Assembly: GCA_001599815.1 (NCBI GenBank)
Contig: BCIA01000001.1
Location: 6,096,978 to 6,160,977 of the forward strand
Reading direction: 5' to 3'
DNA length: 64,000 nucleotides
DNA from: Furcasterigmium furcatum
Lineage: Eukaryota > Ascomycota > Sordariomycetes > Glomerellales > Plectosphaerellaceae
A model generated the notes under the pieces. That model was not told where the DNA came from. It ran no database searches and worked only from the letters and a program-made list of their open reading frames with translations. The position numbers were made by a program, and so were the translations under genes. Every line of letters begins with the position of its first letter. Within the stretch, counting starts at the first letter, position 1. Shown in pieces: positions 45,931-58,000 of this stretch.

Positions 45931-46893
45931 TTACTTCAACCGGAACATATTTGCTACGCGGTCCATCATGGTCGCGCTCCCTTGCAGTTCTCTTGCCTTT
46001 CTCTCGTCGGCCTGCTCGTCCCACAGCTTCTGCACGTCCTTGGCCACCACCGCCTTGGCCTGGAAATCCGCCATGAGCGCAGCCTCCTCCGTCGCGCGCT
46101 CCTCCACCGGCAAAGCCGCCAGCTTCTCGTCCCACGACTTGCGCAGCTCCGGGCCAGGGTGGATGGCATTCTCGGGCTTCGGGAACAGGTCCTTGAGGCT
46201 CGGTGCCGGGAGGCCCTTCTCCTTGGCATCCTTCATGACCTTCTCCTGCTCCAGCATGTTCACGTACAGCTTGTCGGCGTGCATCTGGATGTCCTCCTCG
46301 ACGTGGGCAGGGCGGTTGAGGGAGGCCTGGTAGCCGAGGGCCTTGAGTAATCTCTGTGCGCGAAAAGGAGTCAGTCACGGCAATACGCGAAGCGGTGCCA
46401 GGGGTGAACGTACCGTCTGCATGGTGTAGCATCTCTCGAATCGCTGCACCTGCTTGCGGCACATCTGAAGCCGGTCCTCCCATGCGCCGTCCTTCATACA
46501 GCTGATCCACTCCTCCTGCTGGATGGCGCAGTTCTCCAGCGCAGCCTTGCCGATGTTGTGCTTCCTGTCCTTGTACCCCTCCAGGACGTCCATGAGCTTC
46601 TCGTGGTCCGTCTTGTTCTCCGTCTCGATCTCGCCCCGGGACTTGTAGCCTTTCCAGAGGTGGGCGTATCGGCCATCCTGGAACAGACTCTCCTTCGGCA
46701 GACCTGATACGTCATCTACTGCTGTCGCATCGGGCTTTTCTGCCGGTGTTGGTGCCGGTGTCGGCTTCGGCGCTGTGGCTTGGGTCTCGTACTTGACGGG
46801 TGATTCCCGCTTGAGGAAGTCGCGGACTTTGGGGTCGACGGACGCCAGGGGGTCGGACGACGAGCCGGACCACCAACTGTCTAACCAGCCCAT
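45931..46893 (-). CDS. Conserved fungal twin-CX9C protein
   Basis: About 300 aa. Exons (minus) 46414-46893 and 45931-46353. Residues 1-85 are Pro/Ala-rich. The core contains CAIQQEEWISC and, 12 residues later, CRKQVQRFERC: two exact CX9C motifs, the CHCH arrangement oxidised by Mia40 in the mitochondrial intermembrane space. The second Cys pair ends just before the intron. After the junction, RLLKALGYQASLNRP leads to a long charged helix (VEEDIQMHADKLYVNMLEQ) and an Ala/Glu/Lys-rich C-terminus. No presequence or membrane helix is seen, which fits Mia40-type import. At 300 aa it is far longer than typical CX9C proteins. I recognise homologues as conserved in ascomycetes but know no function. 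Confidence 0.8.
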
Positions 46894-47639
46894 GATGGTG
46901 AAGGGAGAGTGTGCTGTGGTGTCGCGTGTCGAATGCCTGCGCAATGGGCGTCAGGTGTTGCTGTCGCAAGAGATAGATGTCGATGTCGTAGCACAGTATT
47001 AGATCTTGAAGAATTTCCTGTTGCCCAATCAGGAGGCTCAAAGTTGGCCATGTCTCCGTGGAATAAAATGCGACCGCGCACTGTACATCACATTTCCTTC
47101 AGCACTTGGCTCGAATGCAACATTCCCAAGATTCGCATTTCATACTTATTAGATAGTATTCGTACTGTTAACATCGGATTCGTCGGAGTTGTCGCCCACG
47201 CCCCAAGCACAGGGTCTGCGCGAGCCAATCCTTCTTTTCCTGCACCAGGAGAACATTTTCACGAGTGGCGCTCAAGAAGATTCCGTTGGAAACATGTCTC
47301 TGTTCTCACTGTCCAGAGAGCGCCTGGTATCAATATCCTTGCCTGACCGAGCCCACGGCGTCGTGCCCTTCTCGAGCGCATCGTCGAGTTGCACGTTTTC
47401 CAGCCCGGATCCCCGTCCCAGTCGTCAAAGCGTTCCGTAAACCCTTTTTTTCTTCTCTCTTCACGTGTTCTCGGATGGACCATATCGACGTTGGTAGTGT
47501 GTTGGTTGATCGAATTCTTTTTGACCTGATCTGCGTCTATTGCACAAATCTTGATGATGCAGTTCCCTGGTGACCGCCCATCCCATTGCGAAAAGCAGAN
47601 CCCTCNCCGCGTACACGCCGTAAATGCCAAAGAGCCGAC
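46894..47639. other. Intergenic region with two ambiguous bases
   Basis: About 750 bp between the CX9C gene start and the RPS11 stop, including unresolved bases at 47600 and 47606. Open frames here are not credible genes. Confidence 0.5.
47600..47606. other. Two ambiguous bases (47600 and 47606)
   Basis: Unresolved bases just beyond the RPS11 stop; they do not affect the coding sequence. Confidence 0.95.
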
Positions 47640-48375
47640 TTAGAACTTGGAGAACTTCTTGACCGCCTTGCCGGTGCGGGGGAGCACGCGGAGGACGTTG
47701 AAGCGGACCTGTGGATAGAGTGTCAGCGATTCCGTCCCAACATGGCATTTCCCATGCCGCAGAGGCGCGCGGTTCGATTTGACATACGGTCTTGCTGAGG
47801 GGCCTGCACTGGCCGACGGTAACCTGGTCACCCTCCTCAATACGGAAGGCGGGGGAGACGTGGCAGGCGAGGTTCTTGTGGCGCTTCTCGTAACGGGCGT
47901 ACTTGGGGATGAAGTGGAGGTACTCGCGGCGGATGATGATCGTTCGGTGCATCTTGGTGGAAACGACGGTGCCGGTCAGGATACGGCCACGGATAGAGAC
48001 CTGGCCAGTGAAGGGGCACTTCTTGTCTGTAGGGCGTTTCTCGTCAGCGTCGCGTCCTCTCGAAGATCCATGCTTGCTGCGCCGAGATATCCTCCTCGAG
48101 TCTGCCTTCCTGCGGACACCTCGCTCGCTCAATGTTCCAGTCGTTCCCTCCTCTTGCCGGTGTCCTCATGTCCATCTCTGCAATGCGCGGTCCAACGTAC
48201 CGATGTAGCTGCCCTCAATGGCGGTCTTGGGGGTACGGAAACCCAGGCCGACGTCCTTGTACCATCTGCGGCCACCCTTTCCAGGACGAGTGGACTTGGA
48301 CTTGGTCTTCTGGTTCAGGAAGATGGGCTGCTTCTGGAAAGCACGCTCCGACTGGACGGTAAGCTCGGTAGCCAT
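47640..48375 (-). CDS. RPS11: 40S ribosomal protein S11 (uS17)
   Basis: Small-subunit ribosomal protein, 161 aa, the normal eukaryotic length. Exons (minus) 48201-48375, 47788-48026 and 47708 down to 47640. MATELTVQSERAFQKQP is the family N-terminus. The first junction rebuilds SYIDKKCPFTGQVSIRGRI, and MHRTIIIRREYLHFIPKYARYEKRHKN and EGDQVTVGQCRPLSKT are the OB-fold RNA-binding strands of uS17. The final exon encodes VRFNVLRVLP and a basic end. Two introns (174 and 79 nt) in a short gene are typical of highly expressed fungal ribosomal protein genes. Divergent from the kinetochore gene SPC105 over 580 bp. Confidence 0.97.
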
Positions 48376-48957
48376 GTTGACGGTGGTGATGCGGTCACGG
48401 CGCTGGTAAGGAGGAGAATCGTCAGGTTCTTGTTCCAATTATCGAGTTCGACGCGAAGGCGATTGTCGCAAACAGGTCGAGGGAGGAGGAGTATCGGCTG
48501 GGCACCTACCTGGGTCGGTCGTGAAGAGAATATCGATCACCGGTTGGCGGAGGGTTGATTGGAGACTCGTGATGTTCAGAGCTGCGCCTAATCTGTTTTT
48601 CTCTCCCGCCAAAAAGTGTGCCTCGGGCCCACTTTACAAAAAATCAGGGCTTTAGCGAAGGAAGCCACACCTGGCCTGCACGGCCACAAGGATGACTAAG
48701 GCGCGGGGGCTGGGGAAAGGTGATCCAAGCGTTTTGAGGACGCTAGATGCTGTCAGGGCAACCACGACGCTTGTTGACATCATGCCAGATTGGACCAATG
48801 ACAAACGATCAAGAAAGTAAACACGGTCCGGGGTACAACCCACTTGATACCTTCGTAAGGCGCGACACCTTTGACCATCCGGCACTCATAGAGTCAACGA
48901 TTCTCAGCGCAACTGCCACCAGCGCCGTTTCCTCGATCGACCGCGACGTTCGACGAG
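48376..48957. other. Divergent promoter (RPS11 / SPC105)
   Basis: About 580 bp between two start codons. Contains an inverted CCAAT pair at 48789-48799 (separate entry). Confidence 0.55.
48789..48799. promoter_or_regulatory. Inverted CCAAT pair
   Basis: ATTGGACCAAT: a CCAAT box on each strand one base apart, 159 bp from the SPC105 start and 414 bp from the RPS11 start. CCAAT is bound by the HAP/CBC complex in fungi. Occupancy is inferred. Confidence 0.45.
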
Positions 48958-51900
48958 ATGGCTCCCCTGGGCGACGCGACTATTCCGGCCACGCGCCGCC
49001 AGCGCAAATCGATCGGAGGCCACATCCCCTCCTCCAAAACCACCGACAAGGAAAACGCGACAGTTGACCTCGGATCTACCATAGCCGCGAGTCGCAAGAA
49101 GTCACGTAGCAAGAGTATTGGTCCTGGAGGCCTGGACGTCTTGAAGAACGGCACTGGCAACCGCAGAGCAGTAAGACATCTCCGTCTCGTCTCGCAGTGC
49201 TTACATGCAGCTAACCATGCCCGAGTCGCTCGCCGCACCTCCCAGGCCTCCCCCAAGATCGATTCTCAAGCCAACAATCGCTCCGTTACCCGAGATCCCT
49301 CCCCTTAAGAAGCGAGGCTCGACTACCAAAGACAAGTCACCGGATCAAGGTGGCTACTCCAAGATTGCCTTGCGAACGGAGGAGGAACAGCAGGCTGCTG
49401 CGAAGGAGCGCGAGGAACGAGAAAGGCGAGATGCGCGTCGCAAGTCTCTTGCCAACCGGCGGGTATCGTTCGCTGCCGAAGCAACACTCCATACCTTCCA
49501 GATCGAGTACCTGCCGGACTCCACGACATCCACCGACTCGACGCGACGAGCGTCTTCAAACGCAGGCCCCAACGTACAGGCACCCTCGCCCGATGAAGAC
49601 GATGACGTGGTACCGGAGTCACCAGCGCATGAACAACCCCAGAAGAAGCGGAGGAGGAGCTCGACGCTGGGTCACGCGGGCTTCGAGGACGATAACACGG
49701 TTGCTTCGTCCATCTATAGCTCCGATTCCGAAGCGGCGGATGGAGTTGAGGAAGTTGAGGAGGAAGAGAACTCAGCATCGAGCTCGGACAGCGATTCGGA
49801 TGCAGATGACGGTACAATGGTCACTGTTGAAGATCACGAGGTCACCGGAGCCTCTGTCATGTCTGCAATGTCCGGTCGCTCAATGGCAGATTCAGGAGAT
49901 AACGACACTCTGGACCAAGCTTTGAGAGCAGCGACTGAGTTGGCAGGGGCGAACAGACACAATGACTTCTCGGATAGCGACGAAGAGGTCATCCCGTCTT
50001 TCGGATGGATCAAAAAGAGCAATCCACAGACCATCGCCTCCCAGGATCAAGAGAACATCCAACCCGCCAACGCCACCACTACATTTGACGACGACGGCAT
50101 GGATATGGAGATGACTGGCGCTGTTGGTGGCATTATCCCACCCCAGGCCGTCGATGGCGAAGGCGAAGAGCAAGAAATGTCCATGGACGTCACACGCGCA
50201 CTCGGTGGCATTCTTCCCGCGGGCCAACGCACTGGGGTCATGCCATCTGCAGAATCAGGAGACACCATGCAGATGGACGAGACCATGGAGCTCACGAAGG
50301 CCATCGGTGGCATCCACAAATCGGCTGCAGATCAGTCAGACTTCGAGGACGAGAACGAGGATATGTCCATGGAGTTCACCGCAGCTATCGGGAGTCTTCT
50401 TCCGTCCCATGCCAAACAGGGCGGGCTGCGCCGCAGGACAATCACATCAAACAACGCCATGGAGGACGCAACAATGGACATGGACATGACGGTCGGCGTC
50501 GGCAGGATCCTGCCTGGACAGACAAGATTACAGAATGAGGAAGAAGCCACGATGCGCATGGACATGACCGTCGGGGTCGGTCGCATTCTGTCATCGGGTG
50601 ACCAGGAGGATGATGCCGACAATGACCAGACGATGGGGATGGACATGACCACAGCCGTTGGTGGTATTCTCAAACCCGCCACTTCGCCCGAGTCCCGTGT
50701 TGCCGGGAAGAGACAACTAGAAGAGGAGGTCAACCACCCAGACACGCCTTTCAAGTCACCACTCGCCAACTCGAAGACTCCGTCGCAAGAGCTGGCTTCA
50801 GCAGTGAAGCACCTGTCGGTAGCTCCTCAACAGAGCTCTCCCATCATAGACCCCTTCAAAGGCAGGGGTCTTCGAAACAGCATGTCCCGACAACCGTCCG
50901 TCATGCCTCAGTCCTCACCCTTCCAGAAGACGCCTAGCCCTCAACCAGCGGCAGCCCCAGCATCAACCCGAGCAGCATCCCCAGCTAAGTCGATGTCGCC
51001 AAGTAAACCAGCAATCCGCGTGAAGAGATTGTCGCCGGCGAAAAGGCAACGAGAATCATCTCCGATGAAAGCGTCATCGCCGGTCCGGACTCCGCAATCG
51101 CAACGCAAGACTGCCACTGGCCGCTCAAAACTTCCCGACTCTAGACCACCACTATCCCCCTCCAAATCGGCCAGCAAAACTCCCGACCTGTTTCAGCACG
51201 ACCCACAGACAGGCGCAAGGACACCAACGGTGACGTTGACACCACAGACACGGCGGCACTCTGGAGTAGGAGCCGACAAACCCGGCCTGGGTTCTCCTCG
51301 CGTCTCAGAGATCTTCTCGCGAAGGGCATCCCTGGGCGAGGCCGCCCTGGAGTTCGTCCCTGGCAAGGCCAGGGGCGTCAGCTTTGCGGACCCTCGCGTC
51401 ATTGAAGAGGAGGTGGATAAGGCTCGCCGTGATGACGAAGACAAAGAAAACCGCCGAAGGGTCATGGAGCGAGAGGCGGATGGCCAGGATGACCGTGAAT
51501 CCACTCTGACCCTCAAGGAGATGATCGCCAGCATGAGCCCCAAGCGCAACCCTTTGCGTGGTCGAAAGAGCCTGCACGTTGGAAGCGCCAGCGGGCTCCT
51601 TGGCAAGCGACCTTTCGAGCTCGATGACGACGAAGATGCCGAAGACACTGACGGCGTCAAGCGGCTTAAGGGTCACCAAGGCAGCCCGGTGAAGAATGTT
51701 AAGCTCCAGCAGCCCCCTAGCAAGGCCGAGACGACTGGCAAGCGACTGACTCGGTCCGCCTCTCGCGACATTGGCGATTCGGAAGACAGAGCTACACCGA
51801 CGACAACCATGTCTCCTCGGAAAGCTGCTACAACGCCCAAGGATCACGCGCGATTCCGCGACGTTCCTGATGACACCGCGACAAACCTGATGGATTTTGA

Positions 51901-53498
51901 CAGGTCCCCGGTTAAGGATGAGTCCACCCTGGATAGCGAGAACTCGGAGGAGCGAATCCACCTTCAGGACTTCCTCAACATGACCTCCATCCGCTTCATG
52001 GAGCTTACCACGACCAAGCGAAGACACACCCAAGCACCCGAGGCATTCAAGAACGGTCTCTTGGAAGGAGAGGACAACTTCTCGCTGGAGCGCTGTGTCG
52101 TTGCGGGGGCATGCACTGTACCGATGCTCGAGCTGTATCAACACTCATGCCGAGAGCTCAAGAAGTACATCTCGGAGGGGCGCCGGATTGTGCGGGAGAT
52201 TGAGAGCGAAACCTTTGAGGAGAACCCCCCTCTATTCCGCGAGTACATCTCGGCCACCCCGGACTTCAAGAGCGTGCTGGACAATCAGTTCAAGAACGGC
52301 AAGACGCATGCTCGCCTCGAGAGCAAAGCCATGTGGTATCAGTGGCGGACGGCGTTGCAGGAGGGCCTCAAGGAGGGACTCGTCAGGATTGGGGAGGGGA
52401 TGGATGGTGACGAGAAGGTGCTGAAGCAGCAGGAGAAGCTCTTGTCGTCTGTGGTGCCTGCGCTGGATTCCCAGTTCAAGGCTTTGGATGAGGAGAGGTC
52501 CAACTTGGACACGGTCGCCCAGGAGCTTGCCGACTGCGACCCTGCCGAGCTTGAGCAAATACGGTCGGAGCTTAGCAGGACCGAGGACGACATTGAGCGA
52601 AAATCCCGCGAGGTTGCCGAGCTCCGAAAGCAGCTTGAGGAGGCCGAGCTTGAAGTTCAGGCGGTGTCTGAACGCAAGCAACAATGCCAGGACGACATCA
52701 AGGAGGCGGAAAAGATTCGGGAGGAGTGCCGGGGCTGGTCGACCATCGAGATCAGCTCCCTCCAAGGTATGTATCCCTGCCCCGCTGTCTTTTTCTTCTG
52801 CAGTCTGTGGCTAATGGCGGATCTTTCTTTCTCCAGCACGAGTCGACGCCATTGAGCAGCAGCACGGCTGGGCTATCACAGGCATCTCCGACAGCTCAGT
52901 CTCGATGACCTACCGCCGCGACATTGAGCTCGTCTTCGACGTCTCGGCCTTCGGACAACATGGGCAGAAGAACTCGCAAGTTGACCTGTGGTACGTTGCA
53001 GCCAATCGCAGCACGAACGCACGGCCCTCGACAGTCGAAAAGGAGTTCTTCGTGCAGTGCATTCGGGACCACATCCGCGCCTTGCCGCAGAGCCGCACGA
53101 AAGTCTCCGAACTGCTCCACATGGTCCGTGCCGCGTGGGACTCAGCGCTCTCCACTTGCGACGACATCCGCCGATTGAACATCAGCTTCCCGATCACGGT
53201 CGCCCGCACGTCGGATAATTCCATCGCTGTGAGCGCCTCGTTGCTTCTGGTACCCCTTCAGACGAAGGTGGAGGTTGTTGTCGGCCTCCACGGGAGCAGC
53301 ACGCCCGACGGCGTCGGTTTTTCTGTGCACCCCGAAGCGAAGGTTGTCTACGGCGAGCAGTTCAATGTCGGCAAGATGACCGAGTTTCTCTCGACACACC
53401 TGGGCGGCACGCTTGGAGGGGAAGGCGAGGAGACCAAGAGGTGGAACGAGGTGGTGGTGAATCTTCACGAGAAGCTCCTGGCCAAGGGGCGCAAGTAA
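48958..53498 (+). CDS. SPC105: Kinetochore scaffold KNL1/Spc105 (Spc7)
   Basis: Outer-kinetochore KMN subunit that recruits Bub3-Bub1 and PP1 for checkpoint control. Exons 48958-49170, about 49226-52766 and 52837-53498, about 1471 aa; the first acceptor could also be at 49210, which adds five residues. PP1-docking motifs are present: SILK (in PRSILKPT) and RVSF (in NRRVSFAAEA). A seven-copy MELT-like array lies at 50099-50680. A long Ser/Pro-rich linker leads to the Spc7 domain (from LQDFLNMTSIRFMELT, about residue 905), a coiled coil (about 1090-1170) and a C-terminal tandem-RWD-type region encoded mainly by the last exon. This matches the family order from N- to C-terminus. It is about 3.3 kb from the Ame1-like gene. 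Confidence 0.93.
50099..50680 (+). repeat. Seven MELT-like repeats in Spc105
   Basis: Degenerate copies start at 50099 (MDMEMTGAVGGI), 50177 (MSMDVTRALGGILP), 50276-50285 (MQMDETMELTKAIGGI), 50363 (MSMEFTAAIGSLLP), 50474 (MDMDMTVGVGRILP), 50552 (MRMDMTVGVGRIL) and 50633 (MGMDMTTAVGGIL). The consensus is MxMDxTxAxGxIL. Thr is the Mps1 target in known MELT repeats; only the third copy is a literal MELT. Confidence 0.85.
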
Positions 53499-55093
53499 TG
53501 CCCGGATGGTAGGGCGGGTTGGGTCTGTTTGATGAATTATGATGGGCTGGGACATGGATATTGTCATTTGGAGTTTACTTCCGGCACTCAGGATCTGTGT
53601 CCGAGGGCCAGGAATTGATCACATTGCTTTCATTATCATGCTCAGGCAGTCCACGGAGGTCTGACCATCAATGCAGGGTTGACTCGGTGATGCGAATATC
53701 TCCAGCTAACTATAGGCGATCTTGACAGCAGATCTGCGTAGTCGGACCTCGAGTCCAACCTACCCATCAGTTCACACATACAGTCGAGGTCTTGGGAGGC
53801 AAGGCCTGAGGCGAGCACGTGGCTCTCCCAAGATCGTCCAGCGGCTCAACAGGCCAGACTTGAACAGCAGGGCGTCATCTCATCCTTGATTTTTGCAATA
53901 TGTTAGCAGCCATGGCTTTCTCCTGCCACAGGTTCCCGCCGGGTCAGTGCCGTCCTCCCTCAAACACCCCGCCAGGAGGGTCGCAGAAGAAAGATGGCGG
54001 GTTCAGACATATTGCCATCCAGATACGTTGCGCTTAAATTATGTCTAATTGAGCAACAGGCCATCTCAAACTCTTCGAATCAAGATAGAGACGATGTTGA
54101 TTCCTTGAAGTTGAGAGCTTGGCGTCTGGGACTTTGGTGTTCTTGAAGGAGCACTTCGCAGTCCTGTTGCCGGTTCTCTTGGTCCTATCAAAGCCGCAGT
54201 CTAAACTCGAGAGGATGGGGACCCTGCTTGTTGCATCTCGCTGAATAAGCGGGTTTGAGGTAAAGTATGTCTACTGAATGTACAGAGCATTCGAGTCCCT
54301 CGAGTCCCATGAGCCATTCTTTCATGAGGTGCATTTGTCCGGGAGACTGCCCTTCTGTGTACAATGGCTCCTCCCCAACAAAGCAACAACATACCCTCTG
54401 GCTAAAGACCCAACTCAACAAGTGAGTACAAAGCTCAAGACAAAAGAACATGAGCCAGCAAGTCGAGGCGGTGGGCAGTCTGTAAATACTAGTATTCGAA
54501 GATTTTCAACAGGAACCATGCCCGGAAGAGGCGCAAGATCCAGACACCGACAGTTAAAGACAGTCATCGAGAGGAAACGCGTGCCTGGACCCTGATCCCT
54601 ACTTAGTACGTGACTTTACCATATTCAGCACCGACCCGCGAGCGTCTTAGTCTTTGCTGCCAAGCCTCCATTCGGCCTACTTCTCCGTACTGGACAAAGC
54701 TATAAATAATTCAAATCAGCTCCGATGGTATACTAAGCCCAGGTCGACTGTAGCTATACGTAACTAAGTGGGAAAGAGCAAAATTTGGTATATGTTGACG
54801 ACTAGACTGAAATCGCACCTGCCCCTTTTACCAGGGCCAGGTAAACGCGCCGATGAATCACAGCAACTGCCAGTTCTGCACCTTCCTGAGGCCGCGTCCC
54901 AGTCCCGTTGCCCACCAAAACAAATTTCTCACGCGCGATCTTTGAACCTATTCCTCTTCTCTTCAGACAGCACCGTCCCCATCACCGCCACGCTGTCTTT
55001 GGTCGCCCTCCATCGACCCAATCGCCCTCCCCCGCCCCCGCCGCCCTCGCCATCATCGTTTTTTTAAAACCTTTGATTTATCAAGTATCCGCG
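53499..55093. other. Long intergenic region and leader of the repeat-protein gene
   Basis: About 1.6 kb without a credible gene. An open frame at 54278-54595 has no domain and atypical composition. The last 150 bp are strongly C-rich, resembling a transcribed leader. Confidence 0.5.
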
Positions 55094-58000
55094 ATGTTCG
55101 CCTTCGCCCCCGCCGTCGACATCATCGCCGCGCTTCTCCTGCTTCGGCGGGTTTTGTCGCACCCCCTGCGAGACCTTGCTCTCGCTCTCACCCTCTCCTT
55201 CCTTGGAGCAGGCCTCGGTTTGGTTTTCCTCTCCGAGGCGTTCAACGACGAAGAGGATGGGGTTGCCCCGTCGGGTGACCGGTGAGTTGCCCCCTGTCCC
55301 TCGAACCAACCCCTGTGACCCGTCTCAGACTGACACCCATTTGCAGTGAGCCGCTTTTCGCCGTGGCTGGTCAGTTTATCGACCTCCACCTCTTCTGGGC
55401 CTACCCGTTCGCCGCGTACCTGGTTGCGCGTGTGGATCGGGGAAACCTCCGTCGCGAGATGGAGTGGTTCCACGAAGCCGTGGTAGACTTGGCCGCCACA
55501 CGACTCGCGCGCTTTCCGCCCCCGGGCGCCTATCCCGACGACGGCAACAGTCAAGTGGAAGATGCCGGGAAACCTTTGTAGGATGAGGACCCGAATTCGA
55601 CCCAACGACAACCCCCCAATGGGCAACAAGGAACTTCGACCGACAACGATGCCTCTCTGGAAGGCCCATCTGCCACCCAGGGCGATGACGCCGATACCAA
55701 TGGCCCCTCGGCTCCTCAGCAGCGTGAATTTGAGGAGCTCGTGGACGAAGTTGTCCTTTGGATTTCGACAGAGAACGACGAACTTGTGCTGGAAACCGCC
55801 CGTCAATTGGCGCACGTGAGGAGGTATATCCCCTACTACGGCAAGTCGAAGACAGCGCGGATCCGGAGGGAGCTCAGGCTCGCCAAAGGACCCCCTGTTG
55901 CCGCACCCTCTGCCAACACCGACACGACCGGCAAACTCCAACAACCGTCCCAAGCGACGGCAGGCCCCCAGCACTCGTTGTGCTCGTTCTCGCCCATCAA
56001 CACCGTGGCCTCCATCGCGCCGGCGGCCCGGGTGTTGATGGTGGACGCACAAGTGCAGACCGACCCTCCCAAGGCGACTCTGACGGTCTCCGCTGTGCAA
56101 CTTGTTGTATCTGTGGAACCTGAAGAGGCGCCCGGCAACGATGCTGACCCGAGAGGCTTCGGCCAGGAGGCGATGCTAGTCGACGCCGGTGAGCTGACAT
56201 CTGACGTCTGGCTTCTGAAACCCGGCGACGACGCTGAACCAAGTGGCTTCGGCCGGGAGGTGATGCCAGTCAATGCCGGCGAAGTCACGTCGATGGCACC
56301 AGGAGAGGTTTTCGGCGGCGCTGACACGGAGCTGAGCGGCCCCGGCCAGGCAGCGATGCTCGTTGAGGAAGCAGACCCAAGTGGCTCCGGCCAGGAGGTG
56401 ATGCCAATCATTGGTGATACCGAACCGAGTGGCTTTAGCCGGGAGGTGACGTTAGCTAATGCCGTCGAGTCGATCACGTCTGCACTTGCGCTCCTGAATA
56501 TTGAAGAGGCCCCCAGCAACGACGCAGAGCTGATCGGCTTCGGCCAGGACGCGATGCTCGTTAACGACACGGATCCGAGCGGCTTCAGCCAGGAGGTGAC
56601 GGTAGTCGACGCCGACCTCGCAACATCTGAGGAACTGCCCTCTGATGACAAGGTGCATGACGCTGGCCCTCTTGGCGCAGTTGTCTGTCTCGCCGCACCT
56701 TTGTCGAAGAAGCTATGCACCCTCCGACCCCCTAGAGCGGAGCGACTGCCGAGGATGTTGAAGACAGGGCGGATACAGAAGCGCCAGAAGACCAAGAGGA
56801 TCAAGGAGACCACCCAGCAAGCCAGGAAGGTGGAGAGATTTTGGCCTGGCGCCTACATCGCTGTCGCCAGAGTCAACGAGCCGGTCGTTGCTCCAATGGT
56901 CGAGTTTCTTGCAGCACCAGTTCCTCCGCCTTTCGTCGCCCCCATCGCTCCGATGATGACCCTGGTCTCTGAACCCATTCCCGCTCCAAACGCAGAGCTT
57001 CCCATGGAACCGGTTCCGCTACCTTTCGTTGCACCGGTTGTCCCGATGATGGTAATGGTTTCTGACGCCGTTCCTGATGCTCCAAACGTCGAGATTGTTT
57101 CCGCGCCGATTCCGCCGCCTTTCGCCGCCCCGGTTGCTTCAATGATGGCTCTGGTTGCTGAACCGGCTTCCGCCACGGTCGAAGAGACTCCCAGCAACGT
57201 TGTCGCTCAACCCAACCCCCTCCAACCGGATTCCGGAAGAGGAGCGGCTGACTTATTCATGCCTGACCAAGTGTCAGAGTCAGCGCCGGCTGGTGAAAAA
57301 CCACCCGGCTCAACAGGTATCTCTGGGAAAAATCCTGTTCGACCGCCTCCAATGACTTCGACATGCCCCCTGGAGGGGACGGATGGCGAGAAGAGACAAC
57401 GCGAAGAGATGAAGCCGCCTCAGCTCTCAGCGTCTGCGCCTTCCCAAACTGACTTGACCCCGATCATGCCGGTCAAGATGAGAAGTGTGAAAGCCGTGAA
57501 GAAGAAGGAGCTCACCGACGAGCAAAGGCTTCAGATTGAGAAGGACAAGACCGAGATGGAAGCCAACGCGGTTCAGCTCCCGCCTGCAGTTCCCTTCGAG
57601 ATTGAGCATCGAGTGCCGGAATCAGCACATGACCCTTTCGGACACGAAGCACCACCTGGATTTACGCCAGGCATGCCAGTTGCCAACCGGACGCTGAAGC
57701 CATTGAAGAAGAGGGCCACGCCACAGGTACCTGCGTATGATCCTGAGGCCTCGTGCGCTCCTCCACCGGCTACTCCTCCTCCCCAACCGACTGCAGTACA
57801 GACCAGTACGGACAAGGGCAAGGGCAAAGACTGGTGGGATGACTCGGACCTGAACGAGCCGGACTTCCCCGAAAACGAGATCGACGAGTTGACCCAGAAC
57901 CAAGTCAACAGATATCGGAAGAAGCTCTGCCGCGAGTTCATCGCGTACTCTGAACTTGAGGACGAGGACTCAGTTCTCCATTCTGGAATGGAACTCCAGT

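Noticed and set aside
46909..47346. 145-codon plus-strand ORF
   Set aside because: Lies in the CX9C leader and intergenic DNA; random composition.
54278..54595. 105-codon plus-strand ORF
   Set aside because: No splice support, domain or neighbours; looks like chance.
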